From NCBI GenBank assembly GCA_910585405.1, contig CAJUDO010000022.1:1-52509 (forward strand): 52,509 bases of DNA. The letters run 5' to 3'. Under the pieces are notes generated by a model. It worked only from the letters and a program-made list of their open reading frames with translations. It ran no database searches and was not told the DNA's origin. The translations under genes were made by a program, and so were the position numbers. Positions 38,666 through 46,338 of this stretch are shown here, piece after piece; within the stretch, counting starts at the first letter, position 1; the number at the start of each line of letters is the position of its first letter. Source of the stretch: an uncultured Peptococcaceae bacterium (GTDB taxonomy: Bacteria > Bacillota > Peptococcia > Peptococcales > Peptococcaceae).

Positions 38666-38696
38666 TTTGCTCTTAGAGCCGAGCAGGCCAGGCTAA

Positions 38697-38783
38697 TTAC
38701 CGTCTCTCGTTACTATCTAGCCATTTACAGATAAGGTGGCATACAATACCTGCCGCGACAGTAACAATAAATGTTGTGAGCAT
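38697..38783 (-). CDS. Fst/Ldr-like type I toxin peptide, 28 aa
   Basis: A 28-aa membrane peptide: MLTTFIVTVAAGIVCHLICK is one hydrophobic helix, followed by WLDSNERR. A helix followed by WLD and a charged tail is typical of the Fst/Ldr toxin superfamily. SD AAGGGGG lies in a leader that can fold on itself (GCCCC / GGGGGC and TTACC / GGTAA), and the start codon is covered by the antitoxin RNA. The mRNA would be ~200 nt, like RNAI of par. It probably stabilises the prophage or acts against other phages. Confidence 0.75.
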   Translation of the reverse strand: MLTTFIVTVAAGIVCHLICKWLDSNERR

Positions 38784-38797
38784 TTCCAAATCTAAGC
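38773..38797 (+). repeat. Direct repeat copy 2 (toxin start region)
   Basis: GTTGTGAGCA-T-TTCCAAA-TCTAAGC on the plus strand, the complement of the toxin ribosome-site and start region. Confidence 0.85.
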
Positions 38798-38836
38798 CCC
38801 CTTCCCATTACCAGTATAGGGGCGGTAACATTGCGA

Positions 38837-38842
38837 ATTATA
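38837..38842 (-). promoter_or_regulatory. Toxin promoter -10 (extended)
   Basis: TGATATAAT on the minus strand is a perfect -10 with the upstream TG. The -35 is poor (TTTTTA), so it depends on the extended -10. Transcription would start near 38830. Confidence 0.55.
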
Positions 38843-38865
38843 TCATAAAGTTTACAAAATAAAAA

Positions 38866-38903
38866 GCCCTCTCCTGCGCCAACAGGAAAGAGCTTCTTAT
38901 AAA
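38866..38903 (-). terminator. Terminator upstream of the toxin unit
   Basis: GCTCTTTCCTG / CAGGAGAGGGC around a 6-nt loop, then TTTTTATTTTG on the minus strand. It shields the toxin unit from leftward read-through. Confidence 0.7.
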
Positions 38904-38924
38904 GTACCGATAGGACGTGCCTAT

Positions 38925-38998
38925 ACTTATACCCTCAACAAGTAAAGTATAGCACAGCCTAGCGATATTAAGCAAACAAAAATACCGAAAGGATGTGC
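38925..38998 (+). repeat. Two direct repeats TACCGAwAGGAyGTGC upstream of integrase
   Basis: Copies at 38925-38940 and 38983-38998, 58 bp apart; the second carries the SD of the integrase gene. An inverted repeat (GTGCCTATACTT / AAGTATAGCAC) lies between. They may bind Int or Xis or act in int regulation. Confidence 0.5.
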
Positions 38999-39005
38999 AT
39001 TTTTT

Positions 39006-40130
39006 ATGGCAAGCGGTCATATTGAAACCAGAAAGGGCAGGCTTTATCTTTGTTTAGTTGATAATGCGGGGAATAAATTTACCCGTTCTGTCGCTAAACT
39101 CTTAAGTAAACCCAATCCTACCATGCGCGAAGCTACCAAGCTATTAAACCAGAAAATAAACGAACTAGAACATGAAGAAATCGCTTTCAGCAGCAACATG
39201 CTTTTGAATGATTTCCTTGATGAATGGTTGGCAACCAAGGCTGGTACTGTAGAGAAACTAACTACGTTAGAAACTTACAAAAATCAATTAAAAAATCATG
39301 TCCGCCCTACTTTGGGAAATCTTCCATTATCTAAAATCAATAAGGCAACTGTGCAAAAACATGTTAATGATTTAAAACGTGATAACGTAGGATCTAGAAC
39401 TATTGAGTATTCAACTTCTATTTTGCGAAATGCCTTAAATATGGCTGTGGATTGGGAACTTATACCCAAGAATCCAGCCGCCGGTATTGACCTACCCAAA
39501 TATGAGAAAAAGGAAAAAATCGTTTGGACTGAAAATGAATTTTTCTATTTTTTAGACAACGCTCAGCAAGATATGTATTATTTGATTTATCTGCTTATCA
39601 TCACCGGAGGACTGCGGCGCGGGGAAGCATTGGCTCTGGAATGGTCTGATTTTGATGCTGAGAAAAGCACAATTTCTATTACCAAAAGTCTTGCACCCAA
39701 CCGTGAAGTAAAAGGCGTTAAATCAAAAAGCAGCATCAGAATAGCTTCCATCCCACATAGTGTGTCAAAACAGCTGCAACAGCATCGGAAAGAACAACTA
39801 GCCTTTTATATGGCTCGTGGCCTGCGACCGGAAAATAACGCGATCTTTACTTCTCTGGAAGGGACCTATCTTTTCCCACGTAACGTGTTACGACATTTCA
39901 AAGAAACATGCAAAAAACTAGAATTGCCTGTAATTGATATTCACAGCTTGCGCCATCTCCACGTTTCCATCATGTTAAAACAAGGCATCGACTTAAAGAC
40001 AATTCAAAAGCGCGTTGGACATTCCAGATTGTCAACAACATTAGACATTTACTCTCATTTGATTGACAATTCAGAAGCGGAATCAGCACAGAAAATGGAT
40101 GAATTTTTGAACAGAAAAAATGTATTATAA
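39006..40130 (+). CDS. int: Tyrosine integrase
   Basis: A 374-aa site-specific recombinase. Arg I is in GGLRRGEALALEW, the HxxR box is HSLRHLHVS, the next His is in RVGHSRLSTT and the nucleophile is Tyr 349 (LDIYSHL). The N-terminal part has an AP2-like arm-binding domain (GHIETRKGRLYLCLVDNAGNKF) and a SAM-like core-binding domain. It lies 175 bp from the right att core, which it should recombine into the tRNA. The SD is GAAAGGA, 12-13 nt upstream. Confidence 0.95.
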   Translation: MASGHIETRKGRLYLCLVDNAGNKFTRSVAKLLSKPNPTMREATKLLNQKINELEHEEIAFSSNMLLNDFLDEWLATKAGTVEKLTTLETYKNQLKNHVRPTLGNLPLSKINKATVQKHVNDLKRDNVGSRTIEYSTSILRNALNMAVDWELIPKNPAAGIDLPKYEKKEKIVWTENEFFYFLDNAQQDMYYLIYLLIITGGLRRGEALALEWSDFDAEKSTISITKSLAPNREVKGVKSKSSIRIASIPHSVSKQLQQHRKEQLAFYMARGLRPENNAIFTSLEGTYLFPRNVLRHFKETCKKLELPVIDIHSLRHLHVSIMLKQGIDLKTIQKRVGHSRLSTTLDIYSHLIDNSEAESAQKMDEFLNRKNVL

Positions 40131-40137
40131 GTTTTTT

Positions 40138-40171
40138 ACAGGTCTTTAGGAAATAGAGACCTGTTTTTTTG
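40138..40171 (+). terminator. Terminator after integrase
   Basis: ACAGGTCT-TTAGGAAATAG-AGACCTGT followed by seven T on the plus strand. It prevents integrase transcripts from running antisense into the tRNA gene. Confidence 0.85.
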
Positions 40172-40243
40172 TCTGTATAATCTGAATAATCTTGCATATC
40201 TACCCCATAAATGGAAAACTGCATAAATTTTCTTCGACGTAAA

Positions 40244-40256
40244 ACAGAGCGTAAAA
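40244..40256. repeat. Candidate integrase arm-type repeat, right arm
   Basis: ACAGAGCGTAAAA, inverted copy of 308-320. A related ACGTAAAAC motif overlaps at 40238-40245. It lies 49 bp from the att core. Confidence 0.4.
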
Positions 40257-40259
40257 CAT

Positions 40260-40294
40260 AAAAAAGCGGCTTCCGCAAAACGCAGAAACCGCTT
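40260..40294 (-). terminator. Phage-borne terminator for the tRNA-Val unit
   Basis: AAGCGGTTTC / GGAAGCCGCTT followed by six T on the minus strand. It is an imperfect copy of the host terminator at 69-102 and lies on the phage side of the core, so the reconstituted tRNA gene ends normally. Confidence 0.8.
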
Positions 40295-40304
40295 AACCAT
40301 TATG

Positions 40305-40347
40305 ATGGACGATAGAGGGCTCGAACCTCCGACCTCATGCATGTGAG
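40305..40347. other. Attachment site core, right prophage end
   Basis: Identical to 113-155. It overlaps the 3' half of the intact tRNA gene, so the phage supplies the 3' end of the functional tRNA. Confidence 0.92.
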
Positions 40348-40379
40348 GCATGCGCTCTAACCAACTGAGCTAATCATCC
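40306..40379 (-). tRNA. tRNA-Val, anticodon CAC
   Basis: A complete cloverleaf on the minus strand: acceptor GGATGAT/ATCGTCC, D arm GCTC/GAGC, anticodon stem CATGC/GCATG with loop CTCACAT, T arm GGAGG-TTCGAGC-CCTCT and discriminator A. CAC reads the Val codon GUG. CCA is not encoded. It is the integration target, and the 3' half is phage-derived. Confidence 0.93.
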
Positions 40380-40390
40380 CAACGAAACAT

Positions 40391-40419
40391 ACTATAGCAC
40401 TTTCAAAGCAAAATTGCAA
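40391..40419 (-). promoter_or_regulatory. tRNA-Val promoter
   Basis: TTGCAA (40419-40414), a 17-bp spacer and TATAGT (40396-40391) with a TG one base upstream. A 12-bp inverted repeat (40404-40415 / 40423-40434) overlaps the -35; its role is unknown. Confidence 0.75.
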
Positions 40420-40510
40420 GAAAATTTTGCTTTGTAGTGCGCTTCTCTCATAGAAAAGAATGCGCTTCTGTTTATGGTTCAACAAAAAAGGCTGTTTTTA
40501 ACTTCCCTTT

Positions 40511-40539
40511 CCCCTACGTAACGTTTTGTTACGCAGGGG
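40511..40539. repeat. Intergenic palindromic element, related copy at 52477
   Basis: CCCCTACGTAAC and GTTACGCAGGGG form an imperfect stem. A similar palindrome with the same core parts (CCCCTAC, CGTAAC, TTACGCAG) is at 52477-52504. The region 40435-40593 contains no gene that I can support. Confidence 0.5.
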
Positions 40540-40593
40540 TACTGCGCCAGGTTGGATACTACCGCAGTGACAGAGCGCTCCTTACACATAGCA

Positions 40594-40628
40594 AAACTGC
40601 GCAGAGCTTTTTACACTCTGCGCAGTTT
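40594..40628 (-). terminator. nifJ terminator
   Basis: A perfect 13-bp inverted repeat (AAACTGCGCAGAG / CTCTGCGCAGTTT). On the minus strand it is followed by TTTTGC, a short T run. It is 34 bp after the nifJ stop. Confidence 0.7.
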
Positions 40629-40661
40629 CATTTAGAGAATATATTCTGTTTAAAAAACAAT

Positions 40662-43600
40662 TTACTGTTTGTTGACCATTTCCACATAGGTCTGGTATCT
40701 GGCGATGCTGTCCTCTTTCGCCTGTTCAAACAGCGCTTCTGCCTGTTCTGGGAACAGTTTGGCCAGAGAGGTGTACCGTGTTTCGGTGTTGATAAAGTCA
40801 CGGAACAAATCGGAATTTGGCTCTTTGGAATCCAGAATGAATGGATTTTTGCCTTGAGCTTTCAACTCTGGATTGTATCTCCATAAGTGCCAGTAACCGC
40901 ATTCCACTGCTTTCTTCATCTGGTTCATCGGGTTGCTCAGGCCACCCTTGATGCCATGATTGATGCAGGTTGCATAAGCAATAATCAGAGATGGACCGTC
41001 ATATGCTTCTGCTTCTGTGATGGCTTTAATTGCCTGATTCATATTGGCACCCAGTGCGATCTGCGCTACATATACATTGCCATAGGCTGTATTCATCATA
41101 CCCAGGTCTTTTTTCTTGGAGCGTTTCCCGCTGGCAGCAAATTTGGCAATAGCCGCAGTTGGAGTTGCTTTGGAAGCCTGACCGCCGGTATTGGAATACA
41201 CTTCGGTATCAAATACCAACACGTTGACATTTTCGCCGGAAGCCAGTACATGGTCCAGACCGCCATAACCGATATCATAAGCCCAGCCGTCGCCGCCAAA
41301 GATCCACTGAGAACGTTTAATCAGATGATCCTCATATACCTTGATGGCCTGCAGAGCCGGAGCCTGCGCATCCTGCAGCATAGGCAGCAATGCATCGGTA
41401 GCTTTCTTGCTGGCTTCATAGTTGTCTTTGTTGTCTAACCACAGCTGGATTGCTTCTTTTGCTTCTGCCGGGATATCAGCTTCTAAAGCTTCTGCCATCA
41501 GGACAGCCAGCTTTTCACGGCACTGCTGATGGGCTTTCAGCATACCCAGACCAAATTCTGCATTATTTTCAAACAGAGAGTTTGCCCAAGCCGGACCTCT
41601 GCCCTGTTCGTTGGTGCAATACGGCATGCATGGTGCAGATGCGCCCCAGATAGAAGAGCACCCTGTGGCATTGGCAATGACCATATGATCCCCAAACAGC
41701 TGGGTTACCAATTTGGCGTAAGGCGTTTCCCCGCAGCCGGCGCACGCACCGGAGAATTCCAATAACGGCTGACGGAACTGGGAGCCTTTTACTGTTGTGA
41801 CATTGACCAGATCTGCTTTGTTGGAAATTTTATGGGTTGCATAGTTCCAGTTTGCCCGCTGTTCTTTGACTGCTTCTTCTACATCCTGGAATACCAGCGC
41901 TTTTTCTTTTGCCGGACATACGCTGACACAGCTGCCGCAGCCGGTACAATCCATCGGGCTTACCTGAATGCGGAAGGTCATACCTTCAAATTCTTTGCCG
42001 TTGGCCTTAATGGTTACCATACCTTCCGGTTTGTTGGCCTCTTCCTCTGCGTTCAGCACAAATGGACGCACGCAGGCGTGTGGACATACATAGGAGCATT
42101 GGTTGCACTGAATGCAGTTTTCAGGTTTCCACTGCGGTACATCAATGGCAATCATACGTTTTTCATAACGGGAAGTACCCATCGGGAAAGAGCCGTCTTC
42201 ACGACCGCTGAAACTGCTGACTGGCAGTTTGTCGCCTTGCTGAGCGTTCATCGGGTTTACAACCTCTTTGATGAATGCCGGTGTAGCAGGACAGCCACCC
42301 TTCACAGCAGCTTCATCGGCAGCATTGGCCCAGGAAGCCGGTACTTCTACTTTATGCAGTGTTTCTACAGCTTTGTCTACTGCTGCATAGTTCATGTTTA
42401 CTACATCGTCGCCCTTTTTGCCGTAGGTCTTTTTGATGGCAGCTTTCAGCAGCTCTGTCGCTTTTTCAAAAGGAATGACATTGGTCAGCTTGAAGAATGC
42501 AGTCTGGGTTACCATGTTGATTCTGTTTTTCAGACCAACCTCTTTGGCTACTTTTACAGCGTCGATGGTATAGAACTGAATGTTATTTTCAGCGATATAT
42601 TTTTTCATTTTCGCAGGCAGTTCTTCTTCCAGCTCTGCCGCATTCCATGGGCAGTTCAGAAGGAAGGTGCCGCCCGGTTTCATGCCTTCCAATACTTCAT
42701 ACTGATTGACATAGCTTGTTTTGTGGCAAGCAATATAGTCAGCCTGGTCAATCAAATAGGTAGAACGAATCTTGGAATGACCAAAGCGCAGATGGGATAT
42801 GGTAACGCCGCCGGACTTTTTGGAGTCGTAGGCAAAGTATCCCTGGGCATACATATCGGTGTTGTCCCCGATAATTTTGATGGCATCTTTATTGGCGCCG
42901 ACAGTACCATCGGAGCCGTAACCCCAGAATTTGCAGCTGATTGTGCCTTCCGGTGCAGTCACCACAGGTGCGCCTACCGGCAGACTCAAATTGGTCACAT
43001 CGTCCACAATGCCGACGGTGAAACCGTTTTTCGGTGCTTCCGCAGCCAGGTTTTCATATACGGCAATGAGCTGTGCCGGTGTGACATCCTTAGAGCCTAA
43101 ACCATAGCGGCCGCCGATAATCATCGGACGCTCTGCCATGTCATAGTATACGTTGCGTACATCTTCATATAACGGTTCGCCTACAGCGCCCGGTTCTTTT
43201 GTACGGTCCAATACAGAAATCCGTTTTACGGTAGCAGGCATTGCCGCTAAGAAATGCTTTGCAGAGAACGGACGATACAGTCTTACCTTCAAAAGACCAA
43301 CCTTCTGCCCCTGTGCATTCAGATAATCTACAACCTCTTCCAGCGCTTCGCATACAGAACCCATGGCAATCACCACGTTTTCCGCATCTGCGGCACCGTA
43401 ATAGTTAAACGGCTTGTAATCTCTGCCTGTGAGTTTGGAGATCTCGCCCATATATTCTTCTACCACGTCTACGACATCTGTGTAGTACACATTGCCTGCT
43501 TCTCTGGCCTGGAAGAAGATATCGGGGTTCTGTGCAGTCCCTTTTACTCTCGGATTCATTGGATTCAAGCTGCGTTTGCGGAAATCCTCCACTGCATCCA

Positions 43601-44192
43601 TATCTACTAATTTTGCCAGATCATCATAATCCAGCACTTCGATTTTTTGAATTTCATGGGAAGTACGGAATCCATCAAAGAAATGAATAAACGGTACCCG
43701 CGCCTTTAATGTTGCCAAATGGGCAACTGCCCCCAAATCCATGGCTTCCTGTACACTGCTGGAAGCCAACATTGCAAAACCGGTCTGCCGGCAAGCCATC
43801 ACATCGGACTGATCGCCGAAAATAGACAATGCATGGGTAGCTATCGTTCTGGCAGTTACATGAAATACACACGGTAAAAATTCACCGGCAATTTTATACA
43901 TGGTCGGCAGCATTAGCAGCAAGCCCTGTGACGCTGTATATGTGGAAGTAAAAGCACCGCCGGACAAGGATCCGTGGATCGCACCTGCCGCGCCAGCCTC
44001 CGATTGCATTTCGACAACTTTAACCTGTTGTCCAAAAATATTTTTTCTTCCTTGCGCACTCCATTCGTCAATCAACTCTGCCATTGTAGACGACGGAGTA
44101 ATTGGATAGATTGCCGCAACATCAGTAAATGCATAGGAAACATGCGCTGCTGCTGCATTGCCATCCATTGTTTTCATAGTTTTGCCTGCCAT
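40662..44192 (-). CDS. nifJ: Pyruvate:ferredoxin (flavodoxin) oxidoreductase
   Basis: A 1176-aa single-chain enzyme that oxidises pyruvate to acetyl-CoA and CO2 and reduces ferredoxin, a central step in anaerobes. It starts with the pyrimidine-binding domain (YPITPSSTMAELIDEW). Two 4Fe-4S motifs (CIQCNQCSYVCPHAC and CTGCGSCVSVCP) and a further cluster (CAGCGETPY) follow, then the thiamine diphosphate-binding GDGWAYDIGYGGLDHVLASG with DTEVYSNTGGQ. Full length. ATG 44192 has GGGAGG 7 nt upstream. The promoter region contains two palindromes. Confidence 0.97.
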   Translation of the reverse strand: MAGKTMKTMDGNAAAAHVSYAFTDVAAIYPITPSSTMAELIDEWSAQGRKNIFGQQVKVVEMQSEAGAAGAIHGSLSGGAFTSTYTASQGLLLMLPTMYKIAGEFLPCVFHVTARTIATHALSIFGDQSDVMACRQTGFAMLASSSVQEAMDLGAVAHLATLKARVPFIHFFDGFRTSHEIQKIEVLDYDDLAKLVDMDAVEDFRKRSLNPMNPRVKGTAQNPDIFFQAREAGNVYYTDVVDVVEEYMGEISKLTGRDYKPFNYYGAADAENVVIAMGSVCEALEEVVDYLNAQGQKVGLLKVRLYRPFSAKHFLAAMPATVKRISVLDRTKEPGAVGEPLYEDVRNVYYDMAERPMIIGGRYGLGSKDVTPAQLIAVYENLAAEAPKNGFTVGIVDDVTNLSLPVGAPVVTAPEGTISCKFWGYGSDGTVGANKDAIKIIGDNTDMYAQGYFAYDSKKSGGVTISHLRFGHSKIRSTYLIDQADYIACHKTSYVNQYEVLEGMKPGGTFLLNCPWNAAELEEELPAKMKKYIAENNIQFYTIDAVKVAKEVGLKNRINMVTQTAFFKLTNVIPFEKATELLKAAIKKTYGKKGDDVVNMNYAAVDKAVETLHKVEVPASWANAADEAAVKGGCPATPAFIKEVVNPMNAQQGDKLPVSSFSGREDGSFPMGTSRYEKRMIAIDVPQWKPENCIQCNQCSYVCPHACVRPFVLNAEEEANKPEGMVTIKANGKEFEGMTFRIQVSPMDCTGCGSCVSVCPAKEKALVFQDVEEAVKEQRANWNYATHKISNKADLVNVTTVKGSQFRQPLLEFSGACAGCGETPYAKLVTQLFGDHMVIANATGCSSIWGASAPCMPYCTNEQGRGPAWANSLFENNAEFGLGMLKAHQQCREKLAVLMAEALEADIPAEAKEAIQLWLDNKDNYEASKKATDALLPMLQDAQAPALQAIKVYEDHLIKRSQWIFGGDGWAYDIGYGGLDHVLASGENVNVLVFDTEVYSNTGGQASKATPTAAIAKFAASGKRSKKKDLGMMNTAYGNVYVAQIALGANMNQAIKAITEAEAYDGPSLIIAYATCINHGIKGGLSNPMNQMKKAVECGYWHLWRYNPELKAQGKNPFILDSKEPNSDLFRDFINTETRYTSLAKLFPEQAEALFEQAKEDSIARYQTYVEMVNKQ

Positions 44193-44232
44193 GAATACTC
44201 CTCCCAATCCTTAAGAAAAATTAAATGTGAAT

Positions 44233-44264
44233 GAACAATCATTATATTGTTCATCAAATTTGAT
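44233..44264. promoter_or_regulatory. Palindromes over the nifJ promoter
   Basis: GAACAAT-N6-ATTGTTC (44233-44252) covers a perfect TATAAT on the minus strand; ATCAAATTTGAT (44253-44264) is directly beside it. Position suggests repressor or redox regulator binding. Confidence 0.5.
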
Positions 44265-44371
44265 ATTTATTCTATCATATATGTCGCATTTTCACAACAT
44301 TTTTTTAAGAATTATACATTGCACAACAAAAAGTATTTTAGTATTATAATAATAGAGTTTGCGGCTTATTT

Positions 44372-44392
44372 CACAATAAAACAGTTATTGTG
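44372..44392. promoter_or_regulatory. Operator-like palindrome upstream of the siroheme protein
   Basis: CACAATAA-N5-TTATTGTG, perfect 8-bp arms, 66 bp before the ATG. It resembles sites of CRP/FNR/HcpR-type or Rex-type regulators only in general form. Confidence 0.5.
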
Positions 44393-44457
44393 CTTTCGCA
44401 GTCTCACATTTTATTGTTTCTTAAATTCACTATATAAACTTAAAGGAGTGTTCTTTC

Positions 44458-45126
44458 ATGATTCAAGAAACAGCCCGCACAGGTATTGTGCAAAAAGACA
44501 AAGAAACTGTAGCCTTAATCCCTGAGATTAAATTCGGGATGATGACGCCGGAGGATTTGGAAAAGATCGCCGCAGTTTCCCGCAAATATGAAATTCCCGT
44601 GCTGAAAATCACCTCTGCACAGCGTATCGCCCTGGTAGGCGTAAAACCGGAAAATGTGGAAAAAGTCTGGGAAGAATTGGGGATGGAGCCCGGTCATGGC
44701 TTAGGCACCGGCTTAAACTACATCAAGGCTTGTCCCGGCGAAGCTGCCTGCCGCTTAGGGCAGCGGGATTCTCTGGGAATGGCAGAACGTATTTATGACG
44801 CTGTAAAACCTCTGGGCATCGAGTCAAAAATTAAATTTGGCGTCTCCGGCTGTCCTCTGGCCTGCAGCGAAGGCATCATCCGCGATGTGGGGATTTTCGG
44901 CAAACGCGCAACAGGCTGGACAGTGCAAATCGGCGGCAACTCCGGTCTCAATGCCCGTCTAGGTGAGGTGCTGGCAAAAGACTTGGATGATGACCAGCTC
45001 ATTGACGTCGTGGTCAAACTGATGACCTACTATAAAGAAAACATGAAGACCAAAGAAAGAATGTATCGTTTCGTACCTCGTATGGGCGGCATTGACGCCA
45101 TCAAAGAAGCACTGGGCCTGGAATAA
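44458..45126 (+). CDS. Stand-alone siroheme 4Fe-4S reductase-like protein
   Basis: A 222-aa protein of the nitrite/sulfite reductase 4Fe-4S region. It has an N-terminal ferredoxin-like domain (PEIKFGMMTPEDLEKIAAVSRKYEIPVLKITSAQR) and the cluster/siroheme binding motifs ACPGEAACRLGQ and GVSGCPLACSEG. Full reductases have two such halves, so this is the small single-module type found in anaerobes, whose substrate is uncertain. SD AAAGGAG is close before the ATG. It is divergent from nifJ. Confidence 0.88.
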   Translation: MIQETARTGIVQKDKETVALIPEIKFGMMTPEDLEKIAAVSRKYEIPVLKITSAQRIALVGVKPENVEKVWEELGMEPGHGLGTGLNYIKACPGEAACRLGQRDSLGMAERIYDAVKPLGIESKIKFGVSGCPLACSEGIIRDVGIFGKRATGWTVQIGGNSGLNARLGEVLAKDLDDDQLIDVVVKLMTYYKENMKTKERMYRFVPRMGGIDAIKEALGLE

Positions 45127-45198
45127 AACTTTCATCCTGACGCCCGCGGATATGGATGATACGGTTTGCATCATTCGCGAATTTTAAATTTTCCAAAC

Positions 45199-45230
45199 AA
45201 AAAAGGTATCCATTCAAGGATACCTTTTTT
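45199..45230. terminator. Bidirectional terminator between siroheme protein and rlmN
   Basis: AAAAAAGGTATCC-ATTCAA-GGATACCTTTTTT, perfect stem with A/T runs on both sides, serving both converging genes. Confidence 0.9.
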
Positions 45231-45264
45231 AATCTGCCGCCAGTCCGGCAGCATCTATTCTTAT

Positions 45265-46338
45265 TCAGAGTTCTCCGTTCTGCTTCAGCACCTTGCCCCG
45301 CAGCTGCCCGCAAGCACCGTCTATGTCGGTCCCCTTTTCTTCACGGACGCTGGCTTTCAGACCAGCCTGCTGCAGCGCTTTTACAAAAGCAGCTACCTGC
45401 TTTCTGTCCGGACGCTGGAATTGCGCTATGTTGGCCACCGGATTGACCGGAATGATATTCAGGTGACAGTCCAGACCCTTCAATAATTGCTTCAGCTGCT
45501 GTACATGCTCCCTCTGATCATTGAAGCCGGCAATCAACGCATATTCGAAAGAAATCCGCTTTCCTGTCCGCTTTTGATAAACATGACAGGCCTCCATGAG
45601 CTGCGCCAGCGGGTATTGCCTGTTGACGGGCATCACACTGGAGCGCTGGGCATCATTGGGCGCGTGCAGCGACACTGCCAACACGATATCCAGCTTTTCC
45701 TCGGCCAGCTGGTATAATCTGGGCACCACTCCGCAGGTGGATACCGTTATGCGGCGAATTCCAATTTGCTGCCCCTGCGGGTCGTTCAATAACCGTATAC
45801 TTTTCAATACATTGTCCAAATTGAGCAGCGGCTCTCCCATTCCCATGAACACCACATTGCCGATGGACAAATCCTGCTCTGCTGCCAGCAGTCCATTTAC
45901 CTCATAAACCTGACTCAGGATCTCTCCTGCAGTCAGATTGCGCACAAACCCGCTTTGCCCGGTGGCGCAAAAGGTACAGCCCATGGCGCAGCCTACCTGG
46001 CTGGAGATGCACAGCGTATTGCGCTGCTTGCTCAAATCGCCGCGGTAGCGCATGAGTACACATTCTATATAATTGCCGTCTGCCAGGCGGAACAAAAACT
46101 TTTCTGTGCCGTCCTGTGCACACTGCCGCCGCTCCAGCTGCAATGCGGTCAGCTGACACTGCGCCTCCAGCTGAGCCAAAAGCGCCTTGCCCAGATTGCG
46201 CATCTGTCCAATCTGGGCAGCCTGCTTTTCATGCACCCAGCCAAACAGCTGCTTCGCCCGAAAAGCCGGCTGCCTCAGCTGTCCCATCAGCTCTGTCATC
46301 TCTGCCAGATCCATACTGCGCAAATCATATTTTTCCAT
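45265..46338 (-). CDS. rlmN: 23S rRNA (and tRNA) adenine-C2 methyltransferase RlmN
   Basis: A 357-aa radical SAM enzyme that methylates A2503 of 23S rRNA and A37 of some tRNAs. The CxxxCxxC box is in GCAMGCTFCATGQSGFVRN; other conserved parts are GNVVFMGMGEPLLN and ITVSTCGVVP, and the C-terminal Cys that forms the covalent intermediate is in GACGQLRG. It overlaps closely with rsmB in the same operon. Length and start (MEKYDLRSMDLAEMTE) are typical. Confidence 0.97.
   Translation of the reverse strand: MEKYDLRSMDLAEMTELMGQLRQPAFRAKQLFGWVHEKQAAQIGQMRNLGKALLAQLEAQCQLTALQLERRQCAQDGTEKFLFRLADGNYIECVLMRYRGDLSKQRNTLCISSQVGCAMGCTFCATGQSGFVRNLTAGEILSQVYEVNGLLAAEQDLSIGNVVFMGMGEPLLNLDNVLKSIRLLNDPQGQQIGIRRITVSTCGVVPRLYQLAEEKLDIVLAVSLHAPNDAQRSSVMPVNRQYPLAQLMEACHVYQKRTGKRISFEYALIAGFNDQREHVQQLKQLLKGLDCHLNIIPVNPVANIAQFQRPDRKQVAAFVKALQQAGLKASVREEKGTDIDGACGQLRGKVLKQNGEL

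Noticed and set aside
40404..40434. Terminator between tRNA-Val and nifJ at the 12-bp inverted repeat
   Set aside because: The repeat overlaps the tRNA promoter -35 and is not followed by a T run on either strand.
41832..43100. 422-codon open frame on the plus strand
   Set aside because: It lies wholly antisense to nifJ, has no SD and an unusual amino acid make-up rich in Cys, Phe and His; it is a shadow of the well-conserved gene.
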